NCBI GenBank assembly: GCA_019639235.1
Contig: JAHBSG010000023.1
Location: 1 to 60,580, forward strand
Direction of reading: 5' to 3'
DNA from: Acidobacteriota bacterium
GTDB taxonomy: Bacteria > Acidobacteriota > Blastocatellia > Pyrinomonadales > Pyrinomonadaceae
DNA length: 60,580 bases
The notes below the pieces were generated by a model. It was not told where the DNA came from and ran no database searches. It was given only the letters and a program-made list of their open reading frames with translations. The translations under genes were made by a program, and so were the position numbers. Of the stretch, positions 52,022 to 60,580 are shown in pieces; positions within the stretch are counted from its first letter, which is position 1; each line of letters opens with the position of its first letter.

Positions 52022-52936
52022 TTATCGCGAATTTCTTTCCCAGAAGATGCCCTCGGTGAGGCCTTGAATGGATGTGTCGGTTTCGGCGAGCTTAAGGCGT
52101 TTGGCGGCGAGGAGGCAATACTCTTCGTCAGATTCGATGGCGGTGAAATGCCGGCCGAGCTTTCGGGCGACGACCGCCGTCGTGCCGCTCCCGGCAAAGG
52201 GATCGAGGACGCTATCGCCCTCATTGGTCGAGGCAAGGATGATCTTGGCAAGGAGTTTTTCGGGCTTCTGCGTCGGGTGATCGGTGTTCTCGGGCATCGA
52301 CCAGAAGGGCACGGTAATATCCGTCCAGATGTTCGAAGGGTGCGTGTCGCGGAAGTTTCCGTCCCGCGATTCGGTCCAATCTTTCGGCCGGCCGTTTTCC
52401 TTGTAGGGGGCGAGCACTCGCCGCCGTTGTTTCACAGCATCGACGTTGAATGTGAATTTGTCCGAGACGGTGAAGAACCAGATGTCCTCGGCGGCGTTCT
52501 TCCAGTTCGCCTTGGCCCCGCGGCCCTTTTCCCGTTCCCAAGTGATACGGTTGCGGAGCTTGAAATGCCGCGAACCGGCCCGCTGTATCGCCGCAGAACT
52601 TCGCCAATCGCCGCAGATATAGACGGTTGCCGTTGATTTGAGAAGCGGCAAACACATCTGCAGCCACGAGTCGAGCCACGCTTCATAATCGTCGGAAGAT
52701 CTGGCACTGAATCCTTCCTTTCGGAACTTCTTCGTCAGATTGTATGGTGGGTCGGCAAATAGCAGATCAAAGCTCTCGGCCGGAAGCGTCGGCAAAACCT
52801 CGAAGGCATCTCCATTGATCAATCGATCGTTCTGAGACTCTTGCCCGAGCCGATCCAATGCGCGTCGCAGGCCCGGCCTTTCATCATCGCTGAGCGTGAT
52901 GGTCCGGTTTCTTGGGGCTGGGTCACGTTTCGGCAT
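52022..52936 (-). CDS. Site-specific DNA methyltransferase (beta-class, N6-adenine or N4-cytosine)
   Basis: A 304-residue DNA methyltransferase. Motif order is DPPYNLTKKFRKE (catalytic motif IV) near residue 61, then HPTQKPEKLLAKIILAST and DPFAGSGTTAVVARKLG (SAM motif I) near residue 245, which is the beta-class order. The central region contains VYICGDWRSSAAI and WEREKGRGAKANWKNAAEDI for target recognition. No restriction endonuclease is adjacent, so it is an orphan or regulatory methylase. It begins one base after the stop of the BRO-N/DinD-like gene. Confidence 0.93.
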   Translation of the reverse strand: MPKRDPAPRNRTITLSDDERPGLRRALDRLGQESQNDRLINGDAFEVLPTLPAESFDLLFADPPYNLTKKFRKEGFSARSSDDYEAWLDSWLQMCLPLLKSTATVYICGDWRSSAAIQRAGSRHFKLRNRITWEREKGRGAKANWKNAAEDIWFFTVSDKFTFNVDAVKQRRRVLAPYKENGRPKDWTESRDGNFRDTHPSNIWTDITVPFWSMPENTDHPTQKPEKLLAKIILASTNEGDSVLDPFAGSGTTAVVARKLGRHFTAIESDEEYCLLAAKRLKLAETDTSIQGLTEGIFWERNSR

Positions 52937-53758
52937 CTATTTCTTTATTGGCGGCAAGAAGTTTTGTCCCGTAACGACGCTTTTTCCGGTCTTGCTTTCA
53001 AGCTCTCGCCGGGCCTGCATGGCGATCCGCCCGCCTTTCTTCGAGGCATCCTTGTTCTCGTCCATCCCCGTTGCGTTCATCGTTTCCGCGATCTGCCGTG
53101 TTGAGAGCTCGGCAAGTGCGGTGAAGATCAACTCCGCTTCGCTCATGTGGTCACGAAGATTCTGGTTCTTGAGTCCCTTGAGTTTCTTGTGTTCCTTCAC
53201 CGTTACCTCGGCCCATTCGGTGTGGATGATGTTGGTCAGGATCGCAAATTCCTCGCCTTCCTTTATCTCGTGCTCCTTCCAATAATCGGTCAGCTTGTTG
53301 CGGGTCTCCTGGCCCATCATCCGCTGCTCGATCCACTTTTCGCTGCGGCCGTGTTTTCGCCAGTTCTCGCGCGCACGGTTAAGCGATCGCTCCGGGTCGG
53401 CGATCTCCTGCATTCGTTCGTATCCAACCTTTGCAAGCCAAAGCTTGATCGGTTCGGCTTTTGGGCTCGGAACGGACTGGATCAAGCGAAGAAGTGTTTC
53501 GGGATCAGCGGCATCGGTCTTATATTTCTTGCCGTCCGAGGCTTCCATTTTCAGTTGGTTACAATTTGTAACCACCTGACTTCCTTCCTTCGCTAGTCGG
53601 TTTTTTAGGACTTTCCAGTAATTTTGGGCTGCTTTGTGGTCAGGTTGCTGTGTAAGCACGCGGATGATATCGACGACCGAAAAGTACCATGTTTCGGTAT
53701 CCTCGTCGTAGATTCGGCGGATCTTGAAGCCTTCAAAAATTGCGAGTTCTTGTTTCAT
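52937..53758 (-). CDS. BRO-N domain / DinD-like protein
   Basis: A 273-residue protein. The N-terminal BRO-N region (about 10-130) has WYFSVVDIIRVLTQQPDHKA, AQNYWKVLKNRLAKEGSQVV and TLLRLIQSVPSPKAEPIKLW. The C-terminal part (ERSLNRARENWRKHGRSEKW, IEQRMMGQETRNKLTDYW, FAILTNIIHTEWAEVTVKEH) matches DNA-damage-inducible protein D-type proteins. DinD of E. coli inactivates RecA filaments and BRO-N binds DNA. Its stop codon abuts the methyltransferase start, so the two are translationally linked. It is divergent from the ATP synthase operon. Confidence 0.85.
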   Translation of the reverse strand: MKQELAIFEGFKIRRIYDEDTETWYFSVVDIIRVLTQQPDHKAAQNYWKVLKNRLAKEGSQVVTNCNQLKMEASDGKKYKTDAADPETLLRLIQSVPSPKAEPIKLWLAKVGYERMQEIADPERSLNRARENWRKHGRSEKWIEQRMMGQETRNKLTDYWKEHEIKEGEEFAILTNIIHTEWAEVTVKEHKKLKGLKNQNLRDHMSEAELIFTALAELSTRQIAETMNATGMDENKDASKKGGRIAMQARRELESKTGKSVVTGQNFLPPIKK

Positions 53759-53837
53759 AAAAGCAACGGGATATTAGAGGTGCCTCTACGATACTTCAAC
53801 CATTGTTTGCGGTGCAAATCGGGCGGGCGACGGCTCC

Positions 53838-53865
53838 TTGACCCTTGTTTCCGGCGCGTGATACC
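53838..53865 (+). promoter_or_regulatory. Candidate promoter of the ATP synthase operon
   Basis: TTGACC at 53838-53843 and GATACC at 53860-53865 are spaced by 16 bases, about 70 bases before atpF'. 53759-53837 lies between divergent genes and holds no further feature I can name. Confidence 0.4.
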
Positions 53866-53932
53866 CTTAACTCTTTTGAGCACAAGGACGCGATTTTGTC
53901 CTGTAATTTAATAGTTCGTTTTAATACTTAAT

Positions 53933-54379
53933 ATGTTGACGCTGGCACTAGCCGGGATCCAGCTTTTTCCGGACGGCACTCTTTTCATCCACATCGCGCT
54001 CATACTCGTGATGATATGGGCGCTCAACCGCACGTTTTTCAAGCCCATTAACGAGGTCATTGCCAAGCGCTCGCGCCAAAAGGCCGGCCGCGGCGGCGAG
54101 GCCGACGATATCCTGCGCGATGTTGAAGAAAAGAATAAGCAGTACGACAAGAAGCTGCTCGAGGCCCGCACGAAGAGCTACGAGATGATCGAGCAGGAGC
54201 GTGAAGCGGCAGTTGCCGCCCGCCAGGCCGCGATCGACAAGGCCAAGGCGGAAGCGTCCGCCTATCTTGCTCAGGAGCATGCCGACCTTGAGAAAGAGCG
54301 TGCCGAAGCGAAGGTGAAGGTCGCCCTTGATGCTCACAAGATGGCGGAACAGATCACGGGGACGATCCTGAAGGGATAG
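53933..54379 (+). CDS. atpF': F0F1 ATP synthase subunit b'
   Basis: A 148-residue b-type stator subunit. One transmembrane helix near the N-terminus (LFIHIALILVMIWALNRTFF) is followed by KPINEVIAKRSRQK and a long charged helix (EKNKQYDKKLLEARTKSYEM, EQEREAAVAARQAAIDKAKA) forming the peripheral-stalk coiled coil. A second, different b subunit follows one base later, as in bacteria with heterodimeric b/b' stalks. The start ATG lacks a clear ribosome-binding site. Confidence 0.9.
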   Translation: MLTLALAGIQLFPDGTLFIHIALILVMIWALNRTFFKPINEVIAKRSRQKAGRGGEADDILRDVEEKNKQYDKKLLEARTKSYEMIEQEREAAVAARQAAIDKAKAEASAYLAQEHADLEKERAEAKVKVALDAHKMAEQITGTILKG

Positions 54380-54380
54380 T

Positions 54381-54947
54381 ATGTTTTCCTTTTTACTCAC
54401 AGGTTTATTGCTTTTTGCGGGCGGCGGCGGCACGGGTGCCTCGCCCGAGTGGTGGGATAAGTACATCAATTTTCCCGGGTTTGAGATCTGGCGTTTTGTC
54501 AATCTCGCGATCTTCGTCGGCGTTCTGATCTATATCCTCAAGAAGCCGCTTTCGGAGGCCTTCAAGGCACGCCGCGAGATCATTCGGGCCGAGCTGATCA
54601 AGGCCGAAGAGGCCAAAAAGGCCGCACTCGCGAAGCTGACCGAGGTTGAAACAAAGCTTGCCGGTGCCGATGCCGAGATCGACCAGATCAATCGCGAGGC
54701 AAAGAATGACGTTGAGGTAGAGAAGGCGAGGCTGATGGCGCAGGCAGAAGCTGAGGCCAAAAAGCTTAAGCAGCAGGCCGAGAACGAATCCGTTCGTGTG
54801 CATCAGGTCGCTCAGCTTGAGCTTCGTCGCTTTGCCGCAGAAGAAAGCCTCCGCGTCGCTGAAGAAAAACTTCGCGAACGTGTAACGCCGGAGACCGACA
54901 ACCGGCTCGTTAAAGAAGGAATTGCCGCGATCGGAGGTTTGAACTGA
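54381..54947 (+). CDS. atpF: F0F1 ATP synthase subunit b
   Basis: A 188-residue b subunit: WWDKYINFPGFEIWRFVNLA and an N-terminal membrane helix (FVNLAIFVGVLIYILKKPLS) followed by EAFKARREIIRAELIKAEEA, a right-handed coiled coil to the C-terminus. The N-terminal extension (MFSFLLTGLLLFAGGGG) may be a second hydrophobic segment or signal. One base separates it from atpF' and one from atpH, so the three are tightly coupled. Confidence 0.92.
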   Translation: MFSFLLTGLLLFAGGGGTGASPEWWDKYINFPGFEIWRFVNLAIFVGVLIYILKKPLSEAFKARREIIRAELIKAEEAKKAALAKLTEVETKLAGADAEIDQINREAKNDVEVEKARLMAQAEAEAKKLKQQAENESVRVHQVAQLELRRFAAEESLRVAEEKLRERVTPETDNRLVKEGIAAIGGLN

Positions 54948-54948
54948 G

Positions 54949-55491
54949 ATGAGTGTTGAAACAGTTGCACGCCGCTACGCGACAGCCCTTGCTGATGTGG
55001 TCGAAAAGACCGGCGAGGCCGATTCGGTCCGCACGGAGCTGAAGACGTGGGAAGCGATGATCGCCTCGAACGCCGATCTGGCAAATGCCTTCGGCAACCC
55101 GGCAATCGCCCACCTGAAAAAAGAGGCCGTGCTCGAAAAGCTGATCGAGAAGGCCGGTTCCTCGCGGACGACCTCAAATTTTCTCCGTGTTCTATTGCGG
55201 AACGGCCGTCTCACCGAGCTTGCCGAGGTCGGAACGAAGTTCGACTCGGTCATCGAGGAGCGCCGCGGCATCGTTCACGGGACTATTTCCTCTGCCCACG
55301 ACCTTTCGGAAGCCGAGAAAGCGGAGCTAAAAGCAGCTCTCGAAAAGGTGACTGGGAAGACGGTTAATCTAACATTCAGCAATGATACGGATCTGATCGG
55401 CGGCGTCGTTGCCCGGATCGGCTCCACGGTTTATGACAGCTCGGTTAAGACCCAGCTTGCGACTTTAAGAGAAAGACTTTTAGAAAGGTAG
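54949..55491 (+). CDS. atpH: F0F1 ATP synthase subunit delta
   Basis: A 180-residue delta (OSCP) subunit that joins the stalk to the alpha subunits: ARRYATALADVVEKTGEADS, SNFLRVLLRNGRLTELAEVG, RGIVHGTISSAHDLSEAEKA, and DLIGGVVARIGSTVYDSSVK near the C-terminus, the family signature. Length is typical. The stop is 50 bases before atpA. Confidence 0.95.
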   Translation: MSVETVARRYATALADVVEKTGEADSVRTELKTWEAMIASNADLANAFGNPAIAHLKKEAVLEKLIEKAGSSRTTSNFLRVLLRNGRLTELAEVGTKFDSVIEERRGIVHGTISSAHDLSEAEKAELKAALEKVTGKTVNLTFSNDTDLIGGVVARIGSTVYDSSVKTQLATLRERLLER

Positions 55492-55541
55492 GCATTCTCC
55501 GGCCCGGGCCGTAAAGCCCGAGGGTTGGAAATATAATTCAT

Positions 55542-57080
<1,539 letters not shown>

Positions 57081-57082
57081 TT

Positions 57083-57203
57083 GTAAGTGACGAGTGTTGA
57101 GTGACGAGGGAAGGGCAGAAGGCGTGTAGTCTTCCGGGCTCGACCGGTCGATAGACTTGATGGCTACCTGAACGCTTTTGAGACTCGTCCCTCGTCACTA
57201 AAA
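57083..57203. repeat. GTGACGAG repeat pair between atpA and atpG
   Basis: GTGACGAGTGTTGAGTGACG and AGGGA near 57087-57112 are inverted relative to TCGTCCCTCGTCACT (57184-57198). The 70 bases between show no gene. It is another dispersed palindrome, here inside an operon, so atpA and atpG must be read through it or atpG needs its own promoter. Confidence 0.7.
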
Positions 57204-57211
57204 ACTGATTT

Positions 57212-58087
57212 ATGGCAAGTCTTTTGGACATGCGCCGGCGGATCAAGTCGGTAAAGAACACGCAGCAGATCACCAAGGCGATGAAGATGGTGGCGGCGGC
57301 AAAGCTGAAGCGGGCGCAGGACCGCGTTATCGCCGCACGCCCTTTCGCGAAGAAGATGTCCGAGGTTCTCGGCGGCCTCAGCGCGCGGGTTTCGGACGAT
57401 TTCTCGCACCCGCTCCTTACCGAACGCGGCGACGAGAATTACCTGATCGTTCTGGTCACCGCCGATAAGGGCCTGGCCGGTGCCTTCAACGCGAACGTCA
57501 TCAAGGCGGCTCAGGCATTCATCGCGGACAACCCGGGAAAGAAGTTCCGAATGATGGCGGTCGGCCGCAAGGGCCGCGACTTTTTCAAGCGGCGGGAGAT
57601 CGACCTGACGGAAGAATATGTCGGCATCACCGGCACGGGAACGGTTCGTTATTCTGATGCGGCCGAGATCGGGCAGAACGTGATCAAGACCTTCACCGAG
57701 GACGAAACGATCGACAAGGTCTTTCTCATCTTCACGGAGTTCAAGACCGTTCTTTCGCAAAAGCCGATCGTCGAGCAGCTTTTGCCGATCCCGAAGATCG
57801 CTTCGGAAGGCGCGAGCGAAGAAGCGGCACAGGCCGAATACATTTACGAACAGCCGCCGGCCGAGATCTTCGGAAAGCTGCTGCCCAAGCAGGTCGAAAC
57901 GCAGATCTACCGCTCTATGCTCGAATCCGTCGCCTCCGAACAGGGCTCGCGGATGACAGCGATGGATTCGGCTTCAAAGAACGCCGGCGAACTAATCGAT
58001 ACGCTAACGCTCAACATGAACCGCATCCGCCAGGCGGCGATCACCAAAGAGATCATCGAGGTCGTCTCCGGCGCCGCGGCACTCTAA
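57212..58087 (+). CDS. atpG: F0F1 ATP synthase subunit gamma
   Basis: A 291-residue rotor subunit: MASLLDMRRRIKSVKNTQQI, TKAMKMVAAAKLKRAQDRVI at the N-terminal helix, LIVLVTADKGLAGAFNANVI, and SEQGSRMTAMDSASKNAGEL ... MNRIRQAAITKEIIEVVSGA at the C-terminal helix. Length is typical. The beta and epsilon genes (atpD, atpC) that normally follow are absent here; a terminator lies 21 bases after the stop. Confidence 0.97.
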   Translation: MASLLDMRRRIKSVKNTQQITKAMKMVAAAKLKRAQDRVIAARPFAKKMSEVLGGLSARVSDDFSHPLLTERGDENYLIVLVTADKGLAGAFNANVIKAAQAFIADNPGKKFRMMAVGRKGRDFFKRREIDLTEEYVGITGTGTVRYSDAAEIGQNVIKTFTEDETIDKVFLIFTEFKTVLSQKPIVEQLLPIPKIASEGASEEAAQAEYIYEQPPAEIFGKLLPKQVETQIYRSMLESVASEQGSRMTAMDSASKNAGELIDTLTLNMNRIRQAAITKEIIEVVSGAAAL

Positions 58088-58108
58088 TACAGACCAAATG
58101 TGGGTCAG

Positions 58109-58143
58109 AACGGCTGTCTTTCGGGGCAGCTGTTCTTTTTTGG
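58109..58143 (+). terminator. Terminator after atpG
   Basis: AACGGCTGTC (58109-58118) pairs with GGCAGCTGTT (58125-58134), with two wobbles, followed by CTTTTTTGG. It ends the ATP synthase transcript without atpD and atpC. Confidence 0.8.
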
Positions 58144-58278
58144 TTATGTGATGTTTGCGTCGATCCCGGTCGTTTCCAACTCTGGGATATTCCTCCGCAG
58201 TGCGCCGGCCTATTCGACAAGAACACCGAACGGTCCAACTCGACCTGCGACGCCTTTGCCGGAGCAAAAAGAAAATCA

Positions 58279-58307
58279 TTGAACTCAGCGCGGATTTCGA
58301 ATATCCT
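58279..58307 (+). promoter_or_regulatory. Candidate promoter of the small membrane protein and VanZ genes
   Basis: TTGAAC (58279-58284) and TATCCT (58302-58307) are separated by 17 bases, about 48 bases before ATG 58356. Confidence 0.45.
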
Positions 58308-58355
58308 AACGGTGCTTTTCGCATTTTCGTTACTCAAAAAAACACGGAGGACCCT

Positions 58356-58616
58356 ATGTTTCTAGGAATCGGCGCTTTGTTGATGTTGATCTGCGTGATT
58401 TGGTTTGTAGTACTCAGTGTACAAACGGGTGCAAGCACGGGTGAAAAGGTGATCTGGGCCATAGTCAATCTGCTATTTCAGCCTTTGGCCGGTATCATCT
58501 TCTTTTTCGTGAAGAAGCAGGGGCTTATCCCAATGATACTTGGCATCATCGGCGTGGTCTTTTACGGCTACGGTTTTACGACCTCGATGGGCGAGATCAT
58601 GAGCACGATGCCATAG
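58356..58616 (+). CDS. Small membrane protein
   Basis: An 86-residue protein. ATG 58356 follows CGGAGGACCCT, a good ribosome-binding site; the frame is open far upstream but that part is not protein-like. Three hydrophobic segments are visible: GIGALLMLICVIWFVVLSVQ, VIWAIVNLLFQPLAGIIFFF and PMILGIIGVVFYGYGF. No family recognised. It ends one base before the VanZ gene. Confidence 0.7.
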   Translation: MFLGIGALLMLICVIWFVVLSVQTGASTGEKVIWAIVNLLFQPLAGIIFFFVKKQGLIPMILGIIGVVFYGYGFTTSMGEIMSTMP

Positions 58617-58617
58617 G

Positions 58618-59109
58618 ATGAGTTTTTCGCATAAGTTCTCTTACAGGTGGCGCGAGCGGTTCTTCCGCTACGCGCCGCTTTTTGTTTGGCTCGGTGTCAT
58701 CGCCTGGCTCTCATCGGATTCGGGTTCGATGAGCGAGACCTCGCGGTTCGTCCGCCCCGTCCTGCGTTTTCTTTTCCCGGATGCGAGCGAGGAGACGATC
58801 CTGACTCTCCACGGGCTTGTCCGGAAATCGGCCCATGTTTTTGTTTATTCGGTGCTCGCTTTCCTCGCCGCCCGAGCTTTCCTCAAGACTTCGGTCGCAG
58901 GCATTCGGAGCCATTGGGCCGCGGCGGCGATCGGAATTGTTTTCCTCGTCGCCTCGCTCGATGAACTGAACCAAAGCTTTTCGGGCGGAACCCGGACGGG
59001 CTCGATCTGGGATGTGGCGCTGGACACAGTAAGCGGAGCCGCAGCCATCGGGGCAATCTATCTTCTGCTCAACCGCCCGTTCGTGAGGAAACTCCTCGGC
59101 ACGGGCTGA
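58618..59109 (+). CDS. VanZ family membrane protein
   Basis: A 163-residue VanZ-like protein: APLFVWLGVIAWLSSDSGSM, LHGLVRKSAHVFVYSVLAFL (conserved KxxHxxxY), ASLDELNQSFSGGTRTGSIW and DVALDTVSGAAAIGAIYLLL, the standard four-helix pattern with conserved DEL-Q and R-D residues. VanZ gives low-level teicoplanin resistance in enterococci; most bacterial homologues have unknown roles. Co-transcribed with the small protein upstream. Confidence 0.92.
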   Translation: MSFSHKFSYRWRERFFRYAPLFVWLGVIAWLSSDSGSMSETSRFVRPVLRFLFPDASEETILTLHGLVRKSAHVFVYSVLAFLAARAFLKTSVAGIRSHWAAAAIGIVFLVASLDELNQSFSGGTRTGSIWDVALDTVSGAAAIGAIYLLLNRPFVRKLLGTG

Positions 59110-59232
59110 ACCGGCGAGACCGCCCATGGGCGGGAAGCGGCCATTCATCAGCGGTTCCGGACCGAAAAGCTTCCAATTGGCCGAACTTTGTGGCATCATC
59201 TGACGTTAGAAATAGCATAAGGAGAGGTCTGA

Positions 59233-60396
59233 ATGAGCATAGTTGACAAGGTTAAGGAAGCTGCGATGAATCAGTTCATCGAGGTCATCGAGTGGCTTGA
59301 TTCTTCGCAGGATACGCTGGTTTATCGGTTCCCGGTCTACGGCCAAGAGATCAAGAACGGTGCCCAGCTTATCGTCCGCGAATCGCAGGCGGCCGTTTTT
59401 GTTTTCGAGGGCCAGGTGGCGGATGTTTTCACACCGGGCCGCTATACCATTGACGGCGGCAACACGCCGATCCTTTCGAAGCTCGGCGCCTGGAAATACG
59501 GCTTCAATTCGCCGATGAAGTCCGAGGTCTATTTCGTCAATACGAAGCAGTTCACGGATATGAAATGGGGCACCTCGAACCCGATAATGCTCCGCGATGC
59601 AGACTTCGGCATCGTTCGGCTGCGTGCATTTGGCGCCTACAGCCTTCGCGTCGCCGACCCGGCCGGCTTTATCAAGGAGATCGCCGGGACAAACGCTCAT
59701 TTTCAGACCGAAGATATCGACGGCCAGCTCAAGCGGGCGATCGTTTCTGAGTTTTCGGACGCCATCGGCGAGATGAAGATCCCGGCGCTCGACCTTGCGG
59801 CGCAGTACAAAGAACTCGGCGAGGCTATCCGCGGAAAGATAAATGCCGACTTTTCGTCCTACGGGCTTGAGGTAACGAAATTCTACATCGAGAACATTTC
59901 GCTTCCGCCTGAGGTCGAAGCTGCGATGGACAAGCGTGCCTCGATGGGAGCGCTCGGCGACGCGCAAAAATATATGCAGTTTCAGGCGGCTGATGCCCTT
60001 CGCGATGCGGCCCAGAATGAAGGCGGCGGAGCAGGCCTGGGTGCCGGTCTCGGAGCCGGATTTGCGGTCGGCGGCCAGATGGCGAATGCCTTCGGCGCAG
60101 GCCAGCCCGGTGGCCAGCAAATGGGCGGAGGCGGTGCGGCGGCAACCGTTGCTTGCCCGGCCTGCGGCAAGCAGAACGCGGCGGGTGCCAAGTTCTGTGC
60201 CGATTGCGGCGGCAAGATGGAGATCGCCCAGGTGCCCTGCATAAAGTGCGGTGCAAAGCTCCGCGAGGGTGCGAAGTTCTGCTCGGAGTGCGGCTCTTCG
60301 CAAGAGAAAGCGAAGTGCACCGGCTGCCAGGCCGAGCTTTCGGCGGGTGCGAAGTTCTGCCCCGAGTGCGGGACCAAAACACCCGAAGCTGCATAG
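59233..60396 (+). CDS. SPFH-domain protein with three C-terminal zinc ribbons
   Basis: A 387-residue protein. The SPFH/virion-core-like region (about 20-255) has QFIEVIEWLDSSQDTLVYRF, AQLIVRESQAAVFVFEGQVA, FTPGRYTIDGGNTPILSKLG and GLEVTKFYIENISLPPEVEA. A Gly/Ala-rich low-complexity linker (about 265-305) follows. Three double-Cys zinc ribbons close the protein: CPACGKQNAAGAKFCADCG, CIKCGAKLREGAKFCSECG and CTGCQAELSAGAKFCPECG. No membrane helix, so it is probably cytosolic, multimeric and membrane-associated. Partners unknown. Confidence 0.9.
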   Translation: MSIVDKVKEAAMNQFIEVIEWLDSSQDTLVYRFPVYGQEIKNGAQLIVRESQAAVFVFEGQVADVFTPGRYTIDGGNTPILSKLGAWKYGFNSPMKSEVYFVNTKQFTDMKWGTSNPIMLRDADFGIVRLRAFGAYSLRVADPAGFIKEIAGTNAHFQTEDIDGQLKRAIVSEFSDAIGEMKIPALDLAAQYKELGEAIRGKINADFSSYGLEVTKFYIENISLPPEVEAAMDKRASMGALGDAQKYMQFQAADALRDAAQNEGGGAGLGAGLGAGFAVGGQMANAFGAGQPGGQQMGGGGAAATVACPACGKQNAAGAKFCADCGGKMEIAQVPCIKCGAKLREGAKFCSECGSSQEKAKCTGCQAELSAGAKFCPECGTKTPEAA

Positions 60397-60425
60397 GGTT
60401 GCACCCGAATTGCAGTAGACTTTAC

Positions 60426-60465
60426 CGTCCTCCGCGTTTTGTCCCGAAACGAAACGCGGAGGACG
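60426..60465. terminator. Perfect 14-bp stem-loop after the SPFH gene
   Basis: CGTCCTCCGCGTTT (60426-60439) and AAACGCGGAGGACG (60452-60465) are exactly complementary around a 12-base loop. No T tract follows on either strand, so it may be a Rho-dependent or RNA-stabilising hairpin. Confidence 0.65.
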
Positions 60466-60518
60466 CTTAGCGTTCGGCCGCGAATGCGCGAAGATATAGA
60501 AGTTTTCAGGAGCGAAAA

Positions 60519-60580
60519 ATGCCAATAAGCCCAGAATTGCTAGAGATACTCCGCTGCCCAAAGTGCAAGGCGGAGGTGAA
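60519..60580 (+). CDS. Trm112 family protein (partial, cut by window end)
   Basis: Only the first 20 codons are present: MPISPELLEILRCPKCKAEV. This is the start of Trm112/YcaR-type zinc-binding proteins (LLEILRCPxCK), which activate methyltransferases. CAGGAG lies just upstream of ATG 60519. Confidence 0.8.
   Translation, partial: MPISPELLEILRCPKCKAEV

Noticed and set aside
52022..53758. Complete restriction-modification system or prophage
   Set aside because: No endonuclease, integrase or phage structural gene is visible; only a methylase and a BRO-N/DinD-like protein.

Overview
The window is a high-GC, Gram-negative chromosomal segment. It encodes lipoproteins, signal peptides, MacB-type permeases, an F-type ATPase with two different b subunits, and a Ser/Thr kinase fused to a TolB-like propeller. 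It also holds TPR and RHS proteins and many dispersed intergenic palindromes. This mix, with proteins resembling acidobacterial families, suggests Acidobacteriota, probably Blastocatellia; that assignment is an inference from protein style and was not checked by a search.

Layout. 1-5.8 kb: an accessory array of three 5'-truncated RHS cassettes. Two carry putative zincin-type toxin tips, each followed at once by an exported partner protein, and the array ends in a dense field of interspersed and tandem repeats. 5.8-8.1 kb: truB, recX and a secreted fasciclin protein. 8.2-9.1 kb: the N-terminal catalytic part of alanyl-tRNA synthetase, ending cleanly and followed by a large inverted repeat. 9.2-12.1 kb: a LuxR-type regulator with a degenerate receiver, an O-methyltransferase, a HigBA-like toxin-antitoxin pair, an orphan antitoxin and a membrane protein. 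12.3-19.6 kb: two pirins, DUF1304, rsmG, tRNA-Leu(CAG), DUF2071, folA with a decayed tandem copy of its 5' end, small proteins and an FGGY sugar kinase. 19.6-23.1 kb: transketolase followed by two toxin-antitoxin modules, with a second copy of the tkt 3' end between them. 23.1-27.7 kb: TPR protein, DUF1810, a duplicated-domain secreted protein, a serine beta-lactamase-like hydrolase and an AMIN-like lipoprotein. 27.9-29.8 kb: the rest of alanyl-tRNA synthetase as a separate gene. 29.9-45.4 kb: kinase/propeller protein, cysteine desulfurase-like protein, aldehyde dehydrogenase, redox enzymes including an iodotyrosine deiodinase-like flavoprotein, hydrolase, two MacB-like permeases and a MOSC protein. 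45.5-50.4 kb: a large secreted metalloprotease, then an AT-rich accessory patch with a poly-G promoter in front of a Cys-rich secreted protein. 50.6-53.8 kb: xthA, a DNA methyltransferase and a BRO-N/DinD-like protein. 53.9-58.1 kb: atpF', atpF, atpH, atpA, atpG. 58.3-60.6 kb: small membrane protein, VanZ, an SPFH/zinc-ribbon protein and the start of a Trm112-like gene.

Most notable points. (1) AlaRS is split into two genes 18.8 kb apart, each with a candidate promoter of its own; together they appear to make a complete enzyme. (2) Palindromic repeat elements sit in frame inside coding genes: one family in alaS-C and in the beta-lactamase-like gene, another in the aldehyde dehydrogenase. (3) A G11 tract lies between a -35 and a -10 box, the architecture of phase-variable promoters. 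(4) Toxin-antitoxin modules sit at the 3' end of tkt, flanked by a duplication of that end. (5) Several genes have a -10 hexamer only 6-9 bases before the start codon, suggesting leaderless transcripts.
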